Assembly: GCA_028456385.1 (NCBI GenBank)
Contig: JALNQF010000045.1
Span: forward strand, 211,138 to 275,137
Direction of reading: 5' to 3'
DNA from: Ophiosphaerella korrae
Lineage: Eukaryota > Ascomycota > Dothideomycetes > Pleosporales > Phaeosphaeriaceae
Length of the DNA: 64,000 bases
In this document: positions 11,889 through 25,499 of the stretch, piece after piece
Layout: every line of letters starts with the position of its first letter
Numbering within the stretch: the stretch's first letter is position 1
Program-made: the position numbers and the translations under genes
The notes under the pieces: generated by a model
Database searches by the model: none
The model's input: only the letters and a program-made list of their open reading frames with translations
What the model was told of the DNA's origin: nothing

Positions 11889-13707
11889 AGTTGTGTCTAA
11901 CGGCCATAGGGCTTGAATACATGCAATAATGAATTAGGGCCTAGGAATTGTCTCGGGCCTGTTTATATTATGCCAATATCTCATGCAGACATTCGGTGTT
12001 ATTGGGGTGTGGCGTGTGTATACTGGGTACTAGTTAATATAGTAAAAGTTTTTGCGCAACAGTAGGGCGCAGTTGAATAAGGGAGTCTGAACAGTAGTGG
12101 TTTACTAATGATCCTAAATCAATTTGCAGTGTACCAATCGAGAGTCAAGACAAGGATTTGCTGTTATTCAAAATCATATGAACGTTTCTCTAACAAGACG
12201 CTGCTAAAAAGACTTAGACGACTATGACAGGTAATACAACGCATACAAACTACGACACCTGATCCCCAAAACTAAACTTCCTAGCTGCTGCTTGAAACAT
12301 TTGCTTCGTCTCGGTAGTATAAGATAAGGGTTGCATGTTTCTCGACCACAATCATAGAGTGAATCCAAGCCGAGCCAACCATGACACATGCATAGTACAT
12401 AATGACAACGCTATACAACAGCAATTAAGCGCTTAGATGCAGGCCAGTAGTAGTAGGCTTGTGGTGAAGAAATGCTCATCTTCGATTGATATGGTAACCT
12501 GAAATTTTTTTGTTCATGCCCGAGGCGTTTGAAATCCATAGTTGGTACCGCGCAAATTGTCCGTTGTTTCAGATTCACAGCCCTACTGCTGGTATTGGGC
12601 GTACAGAAACGGGCGGGCCAGTTTCATACGGACTCCGCTGAACCATGTCAGATTTGGGGTCTGAGGCTCATTCCCGGCGCGGTTGCTCGTGCTGACTTGG
12701 AACATGGCCTCTAAAGTGACAACGCACGTAGAGAGGTTTCCATATAAGTGATATATAGGTAGGGCAGCGTATGCCGGCTTGAGGCATATTAACGCCGTAA
12801 GGATAAACATATGCCGAACGCGCGTCTGTGAATACTTGAATATCTTAACCAGCTAGTGAAGCGGAATGACCGTGGCTCTAGACAATTCCGCATATAAGCA
12901 AGCCCAATTTTGGTGATATAGCGATCGGGTTCCGATTAATCGTCTAACACGGCTCATGGATTTTCGCTGGGGTGGAAAATGGCTTGTAAATTAAGATAGA
13001 TCTTGGCAGCACTCTGTGCATAGTTATCGATAGGAATGAAACATGGTTGATTAAATATATCGTTATCGATATCGATCACCCCATATGCATGCAGATAGGG
13101 CAGAAACCAGCGATGCGGATTCCAGTCCATGGCCGGTCGTTCCGGGCTGGACTGAGGTTCCGGACTGTAATGGCCGGTATTCCGGACTATTGTTCTAAAA
13201 TCATCATTGCCAGAAACCATCCACGCCATCCTTGTCAATGGACATTGATGCAAGATTGGCCCAGCATTGCGAAGGTGATTTTAATAATCTCAATCGGTGA
13301 TTACAAATATATTTTCGGTTACCGTTGTAAGAAGTAAATAAGCACGATTTTGGGAGGTAAATGTCGTTGGTCATTGTGAGGTGGATTGTATGTTGGAACG
13401 GTTCGGATCGACTGATTAGTGTGACAGGGCTAGGATGTTTTTTTTAAGTTAACCAGGGAAACATGCGTGTTCGGGTTCAGCCGTAAGAGGCCAACGCTAT
13501 ATTCTCTCGTCATCCTTGGAATCCCCGCGAAGAGTTCATGAAATTATCGGCGAACAGCTCTGCGCTATTTGACATCATTGGAGTCCTGGATTGATTATAG
13601 GAGGATCATTAGATATGGCTGGGTGCTTTTTCGAGAGGCATAGGTTCAGAACAATCCTTGGATTGCAACATGGTCTCAATCAAGGTTCTTTTGGTGCCAG
13701 ATATCGG
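11889..13707. other. Intergenic, no supported gene
   Basis: About 1.8 kb between the MITE-like element and the Med10 gene. A 99-codon frame on the minus strand at 12954-13253 has a non-random look (several Trp, Pro and His residues) but no family I recognise. No RNA gene was seen. Confidence 0.45.
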
Positions 13708-14252
13708 TCAAGCTGGCATTTTGCCACCAGAGGACTCAACCGCTCTTGCCACGTCGTCTTTTAACTCGGGTATGACGTTTATGAGTTGCCATGCAATTTG
13801 TTCTTGGAGCATTTGTAACGCATCAGAACGACCTTTGAGCATCTGATTCATCCGCTGCACCGTCTCGACAAACTCACGTGTGAAGATGTCAGGATTTCTT
13901 GAGTTCTCGACGTAATTAGTAACCTCAGGTGGAATATCTACGGCGACCGATGGTGCTGTTCGAGATAATTTGAGCAGGTTCTGAATGAGCGACTGGCTGT
14001 GGACGTAGTTAGCTAATCCATATCGTTGATGGTAATGAGGAGCCTGGGATATTATTCCACTTACATCTCGCGCTTCATGGCCTCTTCAGTCTTGCTACCA
14101 TGGTGATCATATGACTGCACTATCAAGTTGTAGAGGTTTTGCACGATGTCTTTGAGTTGAGCTTCGGCAGCCAGAATTGCTGCTATGCCCGTGTCAGTTG
14201 TATATATAAGCTAGACGAGGGCTGACGAACCATCGGAACGTGCTACCTTCAT
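13708..14252 (-). CDS. med10: Mediator complex subunit 10 (Med10/Nut2)
   Basis: Minus-strand exons 14252-14231, 14182-14065 and 13996-13708 give 142 aa; introns are 48 and 68 nt. Diagnostic stretches are LKDIVQNLYNLIVQSYDHHG, IPPEVTNYVENSRNPDIFT and REFVETVQRMNQMLKGR, which match the Med10 core of the Mediator middle module. Mediator links gene-specific activators to RNA polymerase II. The first exon is only 22 nt and contributes MKVARSD; its junction restores the frame exactly, which supports the start. No single exon exceeds 100 codons, so frame length alone would miss this gene. It is divergent from the PXA gene, 239 bases away. Confidence 0.92.
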
Positions 14253-14491
14253 TTTTTCTTTCAATTTCAGAATCCTCTCAAGAAAGTTGGTGATTGTAAA
14301 GGTGACGTAGATAGTTGAGGGTAGAATCCAACAACTACACGCTAAAACTTCGGCTAAACTAAAACTCCGTTTACCCACGTCGTCAAGTTGACTTCTTTGC
14401 TAACTCACCCACAGCAACATTCTGCTGTTTTCACGCTTCCACGCGCCATCACGTGTTTCGAGCGTAGTGCAGCCATGAGTGGCAGTCGACA
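14253..14491. promoter_or_regulatory. Shared divergent promoter, Med10 / PXA gene
   Basis: The 239 bases between the two divergent start codons must hold both promoters. No TATA-like or repeated motif stands out. Confidence 0.45.
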
Positions 14492-17088
14492 ATGACGGCA
14501 AGCACTCACCGGGCAATCTTACAGCCACAAAATCCCAATGCCTCCACATCAACAGCTCTAGGACTCGCAAGAAGTGATCAGCCAAGCAATCCTCGTCTTA
14601 CTAGTGCAGCGCGGTCAGTAGAAACACCAAGACCTCAGCCCGACACCACATCCGACCAAGCGACAGCAGCATTCGTTCGACGCACTCTTTGTTCCCACAA
14701 TGTACTCTTGGGGAATGGTGACAAAGGGCGAAGCACGCCGCGCCCAATCGATGAAGTGTTACCACCACTGACGAGCTCGAATGAAGTCGACCTGCAGCTC
14801 TACGGAATCATCTCTGTGATCATCAAGGAATTCGTGCAGACATGGTACTCAAAGATCACACCAGATCATGCATTCACCAATGAGGTGCTCCAGATTATTG
14901 CTCATTGCACGAGGGCTCTTGAGCAGCGGCTTCGCATGGTTGACTTGGAAGCCTTGCTCTTAGACGAAATCCCTGAGTTGATTGAAAACCATCTCAGCTG
15001 TAGGTGATTCCAACCCTAGGGCTTCGATACCACACCATCTAATTTTACACTCTGAAGCTTTCCGCCTGGCCAAACAGCAAGCCTTTCCCCCAGAATCATT
15101 AGTCACAGATCCACGCCTGGTTTTCCACACTCTCCAACCACACCCTGCACTTAGCCCTGTTCCGACCGATGCTGTGCCGTCCACTTTTGTTGAACAACGG
15201 GAAAACGAGTCCGCATGGCGTCAACTACTGGTCCAGGGGGTCTTGACCGTGCTGCTGCCTACCGAGGATTTGGAAAATGGATGTCTGCGAGCTTTAGTGG
15301 CAGAGATATTTGCCGAGATGATCCTGGGGAATGGCATCAGCGGGAAAGCCTGCGAAGGCTGGCTGTTGTGGGAAAGTATCACGAGTGTCGCGAAGGTCTT
15401 ACAGACTAATAGTGCAGACGAAAAGAGCTGCCAATCGGAGGATGCAAGTCCAGAACAGTCAATGACCCGCCTGGAAAGATTTGGCCTGTTATCATCAGCA
15501 CACAAGGAAGAGGCCAAATCGATAAGACTACTTGCTCCTAGCAAACAGCATCATAAGACATGGCTCGTGTTGATTTCAGGGTTCTTCTGGGCCGTTGTCC
15601 AATACATCTTTTTGGCGTCTACAGCGGCGCGGGCGGTGGTGTTGAATCTTGCTAGATCATCTTCCCTTCCCTCAAGATCGGTCACTATCGGAAAGTCATC
15701 CGCTGAGGCATCGAGCCAACCACCGTTCTCGTTCATGGGGGCACCATTGTCCAAGCGCGCGTTGGAGCCCAAGCGTCCGATTGTGAGCATGAAGTTGTGG
15801 AGTTGCGTGGCGCAACTCGCTGAATTGAGCATCCGCATGCCTTGGCTAGCAGGCTCCATCTCAATGCTGCACTGGGGATTACTGGCGGGCCCAGGCAGGG
15901 TGGGTGACACTGACGGAATATTGGACAGGTAAGTTGCGACAGTTGCCCCCTTCTTTTCCCTTATTGGCCAGCAGCAACACCATGGGGCACAATGCAACAC
16001 CTGGCGCATTTAGTCCCGCATACGATTTCAGTCACTTGACCTCGCTTCAGCGAATGCGACGGCCCGCTGGCTGGCACACTTTGGCACCCTTGTTGTCGGG
16101 GCGCATCGTTTCATGCACGCCCCGGCACCCGTTCCGGGCGGTAAATTTGTTGCGTTTCGGACCCGAAACTTGGCAGTCGCATCCCTAATACCAGCATCGT
16201 TCAGCTCGGGACTGGCCGTCCCTCATGTGCGCACGACATTGGCCGCAGACCCCGATCATGCCACCAAAACTATAGAAGGCTTGCGCCTCACTTTTCTACC
16301 GCTTCTCCCACTTGGTAAGATGTGCCACGGTGCTGCTATTATGATTTCGACCCCTATGGAGATGACGATAATGATGCTCAAGAATTTCTCAAGAATTCTA
16401 TTCCGTGGTTGATTATGCGATGCTCTTGGAGCGAACTTCCCAGTTCACTTGACATATTGGCTTTCGGTTATGGCTTTCATGTTGCGGCCTAAATCATGCA
16501 TTATTCTCGTGCTATGGCAGGGGCACAATATTCTGGACCTAGCACTCCGCGGAAGACCTGTTTTGGTGCCCCATGCACACTTTTCGAGTTTCGCGCCAAC
16601 TGCAATACTCACGAGATGTCAGATTCCGTCCGCTAACTATTGATTAATTTAGGTTCCTCTCGGACGCAATCCGCAATCGCATCCTGAACCCCACCTTTCT
16701 GCCCGCCATTCTTCGTACACTGCGCGCGACGATCTTTCCGAACAATGCTCTTGGACCTCCGCGCCAACCTCCATCAGAGGACGAGGCAAAGGAAGTGAAG
16801 CGTTACTGCGCCACATCCATATTAAAATTGATACCATCAAATCTGGCGGCTCTATTCTTCGCAACGCCCGAGCACGATTTACAACTTGCTAACGTTGAAG
16901 AAATATTGAGTTGCTTGGACGACTCTTATCTCAACAAGCATTTAATCTTCCAAATTGTCGAACTAATCGTAGTTCGGCTGGTGCCGGAATTAGGGGAGCG
17001 AGGTGTCCGTGAGCTGATGGAAGAGCGCTCAATTGATGCGCACGCGGGTTTACCCGCACACTTGTCTACTACACCTATTTTGAATTAG
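14492..17088 (+). CDS. PXA-domain protein (sorting-nexin-related)
   Basis: Exons 14492-14999, 15058-15928 and 16653-17088 give 604 aa. The N-terminus is Ser/Thr/Pro-rich and disordered. A PXA domain follows, with DLQLYGIISVIIKEFVQTWY, then VFHTLQPHPALSPVP, QLLVQGVLTVLLPTEDLENG and ALVAEIFAEMILGN. The later part contains a hydrophobic helix near SGFFWAVVQYIFLAS, then GPGRVGDTDGILDR and NRILNPTFLPAILRTLRATI. PXA domains occur in endosomal and ER-contact proteins related to sorting nexins, often beside PX domains; no PX domain is seen here. The first intron has a clean branch site (CTAAT). The second is 724 nt, more than ten times the local norm, yet the frame joins exactly across it. Confidence 0.87.
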
Positions 17089-20000
17089 AAGATCAGTTGC
17101 ACTGGGTGCGACAGGTCAGAGCTCCACGAATAATGTCAACTTCACCGCCAAATGTGCGAACTGCTAGGTCAGCATGGTATGACCATATGAGAAAGAAGGC
17201 ATCGCACTCGGGGTTATGATGGTCGTGGATTGAACTCTAAATCGCCTTGACTTTATAATCTAGGCTACATTGATAAAGCAATGAATCCAAAGAAGACTAG
17301 ATTGCTCAGACGCACAATGTACGTTCATGTATTAACAACTCATCCCGCATCAGTGTCATCTAGCATTCGGAAAAGGTACACCGCTGATCTCGAAAAGAGG
17401 GGTTCCCAGCCAATCAGAAAATTCCGCAACAGCGATTGTTGAGGAACAGGGCAATCCAGGCTGCATGCGTCGTAGACCACCTGACTGTTCAAGTGAAGGG
17501 CCGGAATGGAGGACGAGAAAAAGCAAGGCGTAGTGATGCGCCCTGCTGGTCCGCTTTTACGAAGCTTTCGGAGCTGGTTATCATCTGAGAGCACGGCAGT
17601 GTCTTGACAAGCGGTGTAGCAGGGAAGATACTTGTCCAGTTCTTTGCCTAAGGCAAGCTTTGACTGCTTGCATGTCAAAGACACTCGGGGAGCGCGACGG
17701 TCCGTGTCATTTCGACATGCCTGCACCGGCTTGGAGCCGTCGCAAACAGCCTGCCGACTTTTGGGTATCGGACAGTAAGCGACGTAATTGCAATAGCTAA
17801 ACGCCTGCATACCTGCTAGGTAGGTAGTGCGTACCTCCGTGACCACAGCGAGTCTACTCTGGTACATTATGAAATATCAAAGCACCTTACAGTAAGAGAA
17901 CGGTGCAGCAAAGTAGGAGTCGTGGGATTAAACTACATTCACCCAAAGTAGCGTCCCATTGTTTGGATATGGCCATGCCTCATCCTGCAAGCGTTATCCG
18001 CGGTTCCTGAATCCTGAACGCCCCACTTTCAAGGCATTGTGCGGCTACCCACTGGCGCTCAAGCCGCAGTTCTTACAGCAACATGCTGGCCACGCGCTTG
18101 TGAATTTTTGAAGTGCGTTGGTAGTTTCATATGTTTCAACGACAAAAATAGCTTCGTGATGGGGCAGACGCCCAAAATTGCCTACTTGTTTCATGGCCAC
18201 TTTGGCAGGGGCGGTGGTGGGGTGGAGCAGAGTTTGACCAACTACCCCGCACGCCACCAACCTGTGACATCGCCTTATCGCGTTCGACAACGAATGCATA
18301 CCGGTTCCTGCGTCCTGCCGCCCAGTGTTTCAGCGTCTGTACCTTTACTACGCCATGTGTAAGCTTACAGTCCAAGTCCGAACATGCGATAACAACCTGT
18401 CGAGTACCGCGCGCGTAGAGCCGCTTGCCGCACACCCGCGTTCTGTAGGCGGTTGGTGGTTTTGCCTTGATTGAAGTCAACCGTTGGTAGGAATGCAGTA
18501 ATGCCGAGTCAACACCCTGGATAGCCGTTGGCGTCCCAAACTCTAATTCTTTTCCTCGTAAGGCTCTCCGCCCATCTTATCAGGATCTGACAATAATCTT
18601 TAAAATAATTGCCGCTAAAGCAGTTCGCGAAGAGCGTGGGGTCCATCGCCCATGTCACAATCCTGGAGTTTCCCTCATAAACCCGGGTGATTCTACACGA
18701 CGCGCTAATCAAAGCAAGCCTTCCTTGTCCGCGGCACTCAGTGGCCTGTTTTTATCAAATAGTTAACGGGGAGGAGGCTCCTTGAAGCTACTTGGTGCCC
18801 AAAGAGTCTTGGGGATCTGACTCGAAACTGCAAGACATCGCCTTAGAGGGAAATCATCATGAACTGAGCATTCCAGGGGGGTTTCGTTCGTGGGGGGCCA
18901 AGTGCGCATCAACCTGAAAATGGGTCGACGCAAACAGCAACGCTCTCACACCACAATTGCCAATAAGCCATATTCATGCTGAACGATAGGAAATGAGGCG
19001 GCGAGTGCGGAGTAGGACGCGTATGATACATCGCTACATGCCCATCCATGTCTTACAATTCATTAGAGATAGGGAGCGGCTGCAAATTTAAAGCCACCTC
19101 GGCCTATTCGACCAGCCATTTACCAGCCTCACATGTCAACAATTACGTATGTTCTCCGCGGCTTATGGCCCAGCAACGGATACTTGTGTCTGACAGGCGG
19201 GTGCATCGGTGATACATCAAGCTGTGGGAGGACAGACTGCAACGACGAGGTCGTCGTACCAACTAGTCAATAATGAGACATGTTTCACGGGGCATAGTAG
19301 GGCTGTGAACGCTTGGTTCAAGCTCAAACTGTCGACAGGAGACTCGCGATTGTTACAGACCTGGCCCATGCGTTTCACTTCCCAACCGGCAATTGCCAGG
19401 CTGGGCGCACAGAGCCACAGCTGATCGCGTTTGTGTGCTGCAACATGTTATTGACGACCCAGTATGGGTACCTCTCTTGCGCCAATATTCTACTACATGG
19501 CAATAGTTTGAGATCTGAAGTCGGTCGTGTTACACAGATACAAACTGCTAGGAGCCTAATGTACCTGCCGGTCATGGAGCCACGAAAGAGTATTGTCTAG
19601 CGGTCCTACCCGTACCGCGTTACACGGCATCCAATTTTGGTCACGTGGTGACTAGCGCAGGTACTTTTCTTTGCGTAACCACGAATTATTTAGTTTATCA
19701 TGTACGACGGTGGTACATGTACAAGCGAAACATCCATCTGACAGCTCGTACAGACGCCGTAGCAGGGTTACAATTTAATAGCGCCAAAGCGATTTTTTTT
19801 TCTTTTTTTTCTTGAGCCACAGACCAATTCCAGAACTCGTCTCCTTGGATTAAAGTTTGTAAATCTGCCCCGCGGTAAGCCCGTCAAAACATAAAAAAGC
19901 CCGTCAGACAAAAAGTCATAGTCGCACGGCTTTTGTCTAGCTTTGCGCTACACGCGACGCAGCAAGTGTCAAAGGGCCGATAAAGTACGAAAGCAATCCC

Positions 20001-21966
20001 AAATCCACACCCGCCATTGGCCGCATTTCAGCCTGTTGAATGATTAAATCAGGCATACACACTGCACACGGGGTACATTCGACATCACGCTGTGCCGCCG
20101 GGGACATCAACGATCGCTAACACGCATCCTGTGGTCGCCAAAGTGTAAAAGTGGCACAGATCTGACATTGCCCACCCGGCCCCAACTTAATCTGCACGGT
20201 TGCCTTTATCCTATAGGCTCCCCGGCGTTTGTTTTTTTTTTTTTTTTCACCCAACTCCTACGCTTGCTTCCTGCCCACTCAGCATGCTGCGGTCAGACTC
20301 CTGCAACGACTTTTGCAATTCCGATTGCGCTGTGCCAGCTTCGCCGTGAACTCATCGGTGTGGTATAGTGTGGTGCGGGCCATGCCATGGCAAGGAAGCC
20401 AGTCAAACTCTCGCGTTACGGCCCGTACCGGTAAATACCATAAGTAGACAGAAAGCTGTGACCGAGGTTACACCGCCTTATCGTATATTGTTGCGCGTCT
20501 CTCGATGCTTGCTTTTTGGCGTGCTCGAAGAATGCCCGAGGCGTGGGCTCAACGGAAAACTATGTGTTTGGCATGCTGTCCTATTTAAGCATCAAAAACA
20601 ACAACGCAAACACGAGCCATCTAGGAGGACTCTGCACATCGCCAAATGTAGATTGCATTACTTCATTTTCTTTTCTTTCGGGGTTGCCCTGCTCGCAGCA
20701 TGATCGAGCGGTCCTCTGTGCCATGTGCGAGGCGCTCCGGACCCCAGGATTTGCCTGTCTCCTGTCCTTCGGTTCCACACACTTCTTTCCCCGCGGCTGA
20801 GCCGCTGCACTCTCCAATAAACTTTCCGAAACGAGATTCTGGATTGGGAAAGCCCTACGAAAACGATCTGACGATCATCAAGGAAACTCGGGGATATCGG
20901 GAAGACTGAGAAAAGTGTGGCCGCTCGATCTGTCTTGGGCATGTCGTCATGAACACTGGGTGGGTCGGGATGTGTTGTTCATGCTGCGCCTACAGCACGG
21001 CAGCCCTCACTCGCTTGCCGAAAGTGGGGATTGAGATTTGATGCGAACGACCCTCATGTTCGCAGTCACACATGAACACCTTGCACACATGTAACTTGAC
21101 GTAAGGTAGCAAAACAACTGCCCGCGGAATCAGACTTATATGCATAAACTTTACATTCCCCTTGTGCTATGTTGTGCAAGGACAATTGCAGAACGCTAGA
21201 AAGTATGGACGGCAACTGCTTTCCGTTCACCGACACATGACCCACCGGGCGATCTCTAACATGCCAATAATTCAAGGTGCACAATCATGATCGGCCGGGT
21301 GAGATATGGGTACGAAGGATTGACATTTCCTTGGTGCATTTTGCTTACTGTATTCCAACTTTGAAATCTGACAGCTATATCGTATCCACTTATGAGTGAC
21401 AAGGAGCGTACAAGAAATGCATTCCAAATGATTCGTCTCGGGGGTGTAATCCAACTCGGAGGCTAACAGCAATAGTTGCATCAGAACTGAAAACAAAAAT
21501 AGCAGAAGGGAACAAGAAGTGAAGCGTACAAGTACTTAGGTAGTGACCCGCGTGAGCAGTTACAGTCTTTTCTTAGAGTGTATGTGAAAAGTGATGGATC
21601 GGTGCGCGCAGGAAGTGGGGGTATAGTTAGGCCGGCGTGGGATATAAAGAAATTCGAGGTGGGTGGAACAAAAGATGGGGCAAAAATATAATGCTAAAAT
21701 GTTGATGCAAATGAGTTGAAAAAGAGTTGACAGACGTAGGGAAATTTCTGCCCCAGCTGCAGAGTGCAATGCCGGCTGTGTTCCAAATCGGCTGTGCCCC
21801 TGTCTCGTGACAGCAAAACCGTCACGCGTTGGCCTCTGGCCAAACAACTCGGGAGGAGTGCGCCGTAGGCGAATGCCGTTAGAAATGTGTACCTCCAGGA
21901 TCCTTGTGCGTCGTCGCGTTGGAGAAAGCGCAGGCTCGGCGACGTTACTAGGCTCTCCACGACTAA
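17089..21966. other. 4.9-kb stretch without a supported gene
   Basis: Base composition is balanced, not RIP-like, yet no frame above 175 codons occurs and none has recognisable content. The longest, 17340-17867 on the minus strand, has scattered Cys residues but no credible start context or family. T-rich runs occur at about 19794-19811 and 20229-20248. I looked for tRNA-like B boxes and saw none. Both flanking genes end into it, PXA from the left and the CENP-B-type gene from the right, so it is a convergent gap rather than a promoter. Confidence 0.5.
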
Positions 21967-23707
21967 TTAGTGCAGAGCGTCGACGCTTTCAAGCTTAGGA
22001 ATGATGAAGTCAGGCTCTGAATCCCGGCGCATGCCCGTTGCTTCGCCTTCTCGTTTGATACGAAGCTTTTCCATCAATTTCCCGATAGTAACGTATTCCA
22101 GGGGCTCTACAACGAAGCCGGCATGCTGTGATTGGAAGAAGTTCATTACAAGCTCTAGTGCGCGTGCAGCGTCTTCTTGCGACGGCGTAATGGGCGACGA
22201 ATCGGCAGAAGATCCCTTGTCGTCGCTGTGATTTGATGGAAGAGGGGGTGGTTGCATCGAATGGTTGATTTGGGTAGGTGATACAGACATCGCTTCGTCT
22301 ATTGCAGCTAGAGATCCAGGGAGTTCTGCCATAGGAGAATCAAGGGCCCCACTGCTAATAAATTTTGGAGTTAGTGCATCGGAAGATCCTGGTGGTGACA
22401 TGTATTGCTCTACGCCTATCAGCATCGGAAAGGTTTGACTTCGTGGCCGTTGAAAGTTGTTGCTTCCTGGCTGCCCGTTTGCAGACTGTCGTCCCATAAA
22501 GGGACTTGGACCACATGCTGAATCGGGCGTGAAAAATGGAGAAGAAAGTGAAGTTGGGCTTGTAGCACCAGCTGAGAACGATGACGGCGCAGTGTCCGTA
22601 AAGACGCTGGATAACGAAGTATTACTCTGTGAATGAAATGGCCGGCGTTGAGTTGAGAAATCGTAGGTGTCTGGACTTTCGCTCTTTAGGTTTTCTGTGC
22701 TCTTTTTGACTGCAACGGTTGTGTTGGAGGGTGATACTCCGCCTGGAGACGTAGGCGAAATGGCCCCTGGAGTCTGTGCGGTAGACGGCGGATTCGATGT
22801 TCCCTCTGACTCCTCCGCTATTGAGCCTTTCCTCGACCTAGCTCCCATAAGATGATTCTTCTGTTTAAATTTTTCTAGCCAACTGGTGCTGTTCGCCTTC
22901 GTGTGGCTGTCTGAATTACCCACCGTGGATGCAAAGAAGCGAGCCTTGTCTCGAATTAGACTATCATTGAGCGGCAGTCCTTGCCTTTGGTGATTTCTAG
23001 CCCAATTTGCAAGTGCCCGTTCGATGTCAGGAAACTTGCCCTTGGAACGTTTGATGGGGGAGCGGTTCCCATCGTCCTGGTACAGGTATTTTTCCTTCTG
23101 GCGCAACACCTTTGAAACAGTACTACACAGCTATCAGCACGGAAAGACGTATAGAGACAAGCAGCAGTACCTTCTCTCTACTCCAAACATAGCTAGGGTC
23201 TCTTGTTAGGAACAGCCAGCTCAAGAGGTCGATGGATACAGACATACCTCCGATTTCGGTTTGCTTTACAGTGGGATTGTCCTCATGATATTGACACATC
23301 CGTCTCCGATCTGAGTCAGTGAGGGTTTTGCGTGGTGTCGACGACGTGCGCGAGTGAGTTGAAGTGGCCGATACTGGAGTAGCTGATGCTGGTGTTATCG
23401 GTACGGGTGCAGACGGAAAAATGGGTGGTTGATACGTCGACTGGCTGGTCAACATGCTTGGCCATTGTGGCATTATGAGCGGCTGTAGTTGCTGGTGTGT
23501 AGTCCTGGGGGTGGGGTGTGAGTGATGAGGTGGGTGCATACCCGCTGCATAGAGTGGCTCCATTGGCAGCGGGCCATAGCTAGAGAAGCCGTTGTAATCT
23601 TGATGGTGGTGTGGGTTGTATCCAGTGTTGTCGTGCCATGCACCACTATGGTCATCAAAATGATCCTGGTGGTGGTGCTGTTCGTGGTCCATTTGCAGCT
23701 GGCTCAT
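21967..23707 (-). CDS. CENP-B-type HTH DNA-binding protein
   Basis: Minus-strand exons 23707-23248, 23192-23171 and 23122-21967 give 545 aa. The N-terminus is His/Gln/Pro-rich. Residues near 125-185 hold a CENP-B N-terminal helix-turn-helix: RKTLTDSDRRRMCQYHEDNP, VKQTEIGAMFGVERSTVSKV. A second, Tc5/CENPB-type DNA-binding domain follows, with PDIERALANWARNHQRQGLP and FASTVGNSD before WLEKFKQKNHL. The remainder is a long Ser/Pro/Thr-rich region with a short ordered C-terminus. The middle exon is only 22 nt, completing the recognition helix, and both junctions restore the frame. There is no DDE nuclease domain, so it is probably a domesticated regulator or chromatin protein rather than a transposase. 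Confidence 0.88.
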
Positions 23708-25499
23708 GTCCGTCGCAGTTGAACTAGTGGACGTTCTATATTCGTGCGAAGATAGCAGTAGTGTCGGTGTCAGATGCTAGCAAGAGCAATGTGTCTATCT
23801 AGCATTTGCGCCGTGGTGTTTCTGTTCTTTGATGTGTGAGTGATCTCAGACCGACGGCGTGCATGCATGCATAAAGTGACGTTCTGGATCCTGAAGCGAA
23901 ACAACAGCGACGAGGATAAGGATGTACCACTGCGATTACGGGGCTTAGGCTGACAAAAAGCGCCGTAGTATGACAGAGGCCCACACAAAATAGTATGAAG
24001 CAGCGCGGCAAGGCAGTGAGCTCAAATGGAAGGATAGGAACTGCAGGGAAATGCCTGGCGCGGCGGGCCTGCAGCGCGTACTTGAAGAGGAGTCTGGGGA
24101 GTCTGGTACAAGCCCTGGTGTGTGCGATGCGGGCTGCAGCTATGCGGGAGAGGGGCCCTGTTTGTTTCGAGCCCAAGCGTGCCGACGAAGGCTGGCTCGA
24201 TGGCTTGTGCGCTTCAAATCCTGGACGCCATCAGGCCAAGCGACGAGCAGCGACGTTGGGGTTAGCGTGTGCGGGTCTCATCGGGGATGTGCCCCTAGCA
24301 ACTGCGACGGGCCAGAATTATGCGGCCGCCTGGCTCAAGCGCAAGAGCACATCCCAGCACATGCCCTCCACGCCTGTCTCTGTTACGGCAAATGGGATGT
24401 CGAGGCGAACTGACGGCTAGTATCATCCCATCAGGGCCATCCCACCGCTTTGCACCTCTACGGCCGGCTAATCTGATACTTCCCCAACCAGGCATAGTAG
24501 CAGCGGACGCGCCATATTGGCAGTGCATTGCTTGGAACCCTAGCTGCGCACTTCTCTGGACGTTGTCGTGCGCTCGTGGCGCGACGCCGATTGCGTTCTA
24601 GGAATTGCTACTCAGGTACGCGACATGGTGGCGACTCCCACAGCCTGGTCAAGACGTCAATCATCGGCGGTGCATAAAGGAGTAGCAGAATCTGTCCACG
24701 GCTGAAACGCTTTCGGAGTGTTGCAATAATCGCGCCCACCAAGAGGCGAGCCATTGAGGACTCATTAGGTTTTGCCGAACAGCCACTCACAGCTGAGAGC
24801 GATAATAAATTAGCGCCCGACCGACAACGAGCTATCTGAGTCGCCAGCAAGACGAGGACCCCTGCTGGTTTTCTCCGAGTTGGCTACTGTGTTCGTTAGA
24901 AACCAATAAGAAAAGCCAACAACTGCAAAATTGGGCCAGGTAATGCTGATCGTCTCATCGTATTCCCTGAGATTCCGAAGTAAACAATATGGGAAAAGAA
25001 AGCTGACACCGTTCCAATACCTAGCAGTGGCGGCGTCTCACCACGAGGCTTCGTTGAGCCGTCAAGTCCGTTGGTACGCCTTCTCGGCAGCAGAGCCACC
25101 ATGTGTTATTGATAGCTTGCGGACGGCAACGGACCGCCACAGTCCCTCGTGGACTGGCGAATAGTAGGTACGATCCGCTCCGTAAGCTGTTTTGTTCAAA
25201 GTAAGCGTAGGGGCTGATGCCGGCGCAATGCTTTAGGACGATTACTTTGGCCAATCCAAGCTGCGAAGTCGGCCTCGAGCCTCGCCCTACTCGTCATCCT
25301 TCAGATCATGTCCAATCCTCCTATTGATATCGCAGTGAGACATATTTAGCCATCCAGATGCCTCCCCTCGCTCCACTTGCTCTGTATCGCAAGAGCCGGA
25401 AGCCCTGCATGCCGGAAGATCTCACGTCACAAGACTCGATCTACCGTTTTACGATCGTGACTGGACGACATATGAGTTCAGGGCAATCCACTAATAGTC
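23708..25499. other. Intergenic, promoter side of the CENP-B-type gene
   Basis: About 1.8 kb, GC-rich around 24000-24600. Several overlapping frames (for example 23995-24420 on the plus strand) reflect that composition; their translations are Ala/Arg-rich with no family match. It should contain the promoter of the CENP-B-type gene and the 3' end of the Rbg1 gene. Confidence 0.45.

Noticed and set aside
12954..13253. 99-codon minus-strand frame
   Set aside because: It has a somewhat protein-like look but no family, no continuation upstream or downstream, and no splice partner that I could find.
17340..17867. 175-codon minus-strand frame with scattered cysteines
   Set aside because: No signal peptide, domain or splice partner, and no neighbours to support it. 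Length alone is compatible with chance in this composition.
23995..24420. 141-codon plus-strand frame
   Set aside because: Ala/Arg-rich translation driven by local GC content, with overlapping frames of similar length on both strands.
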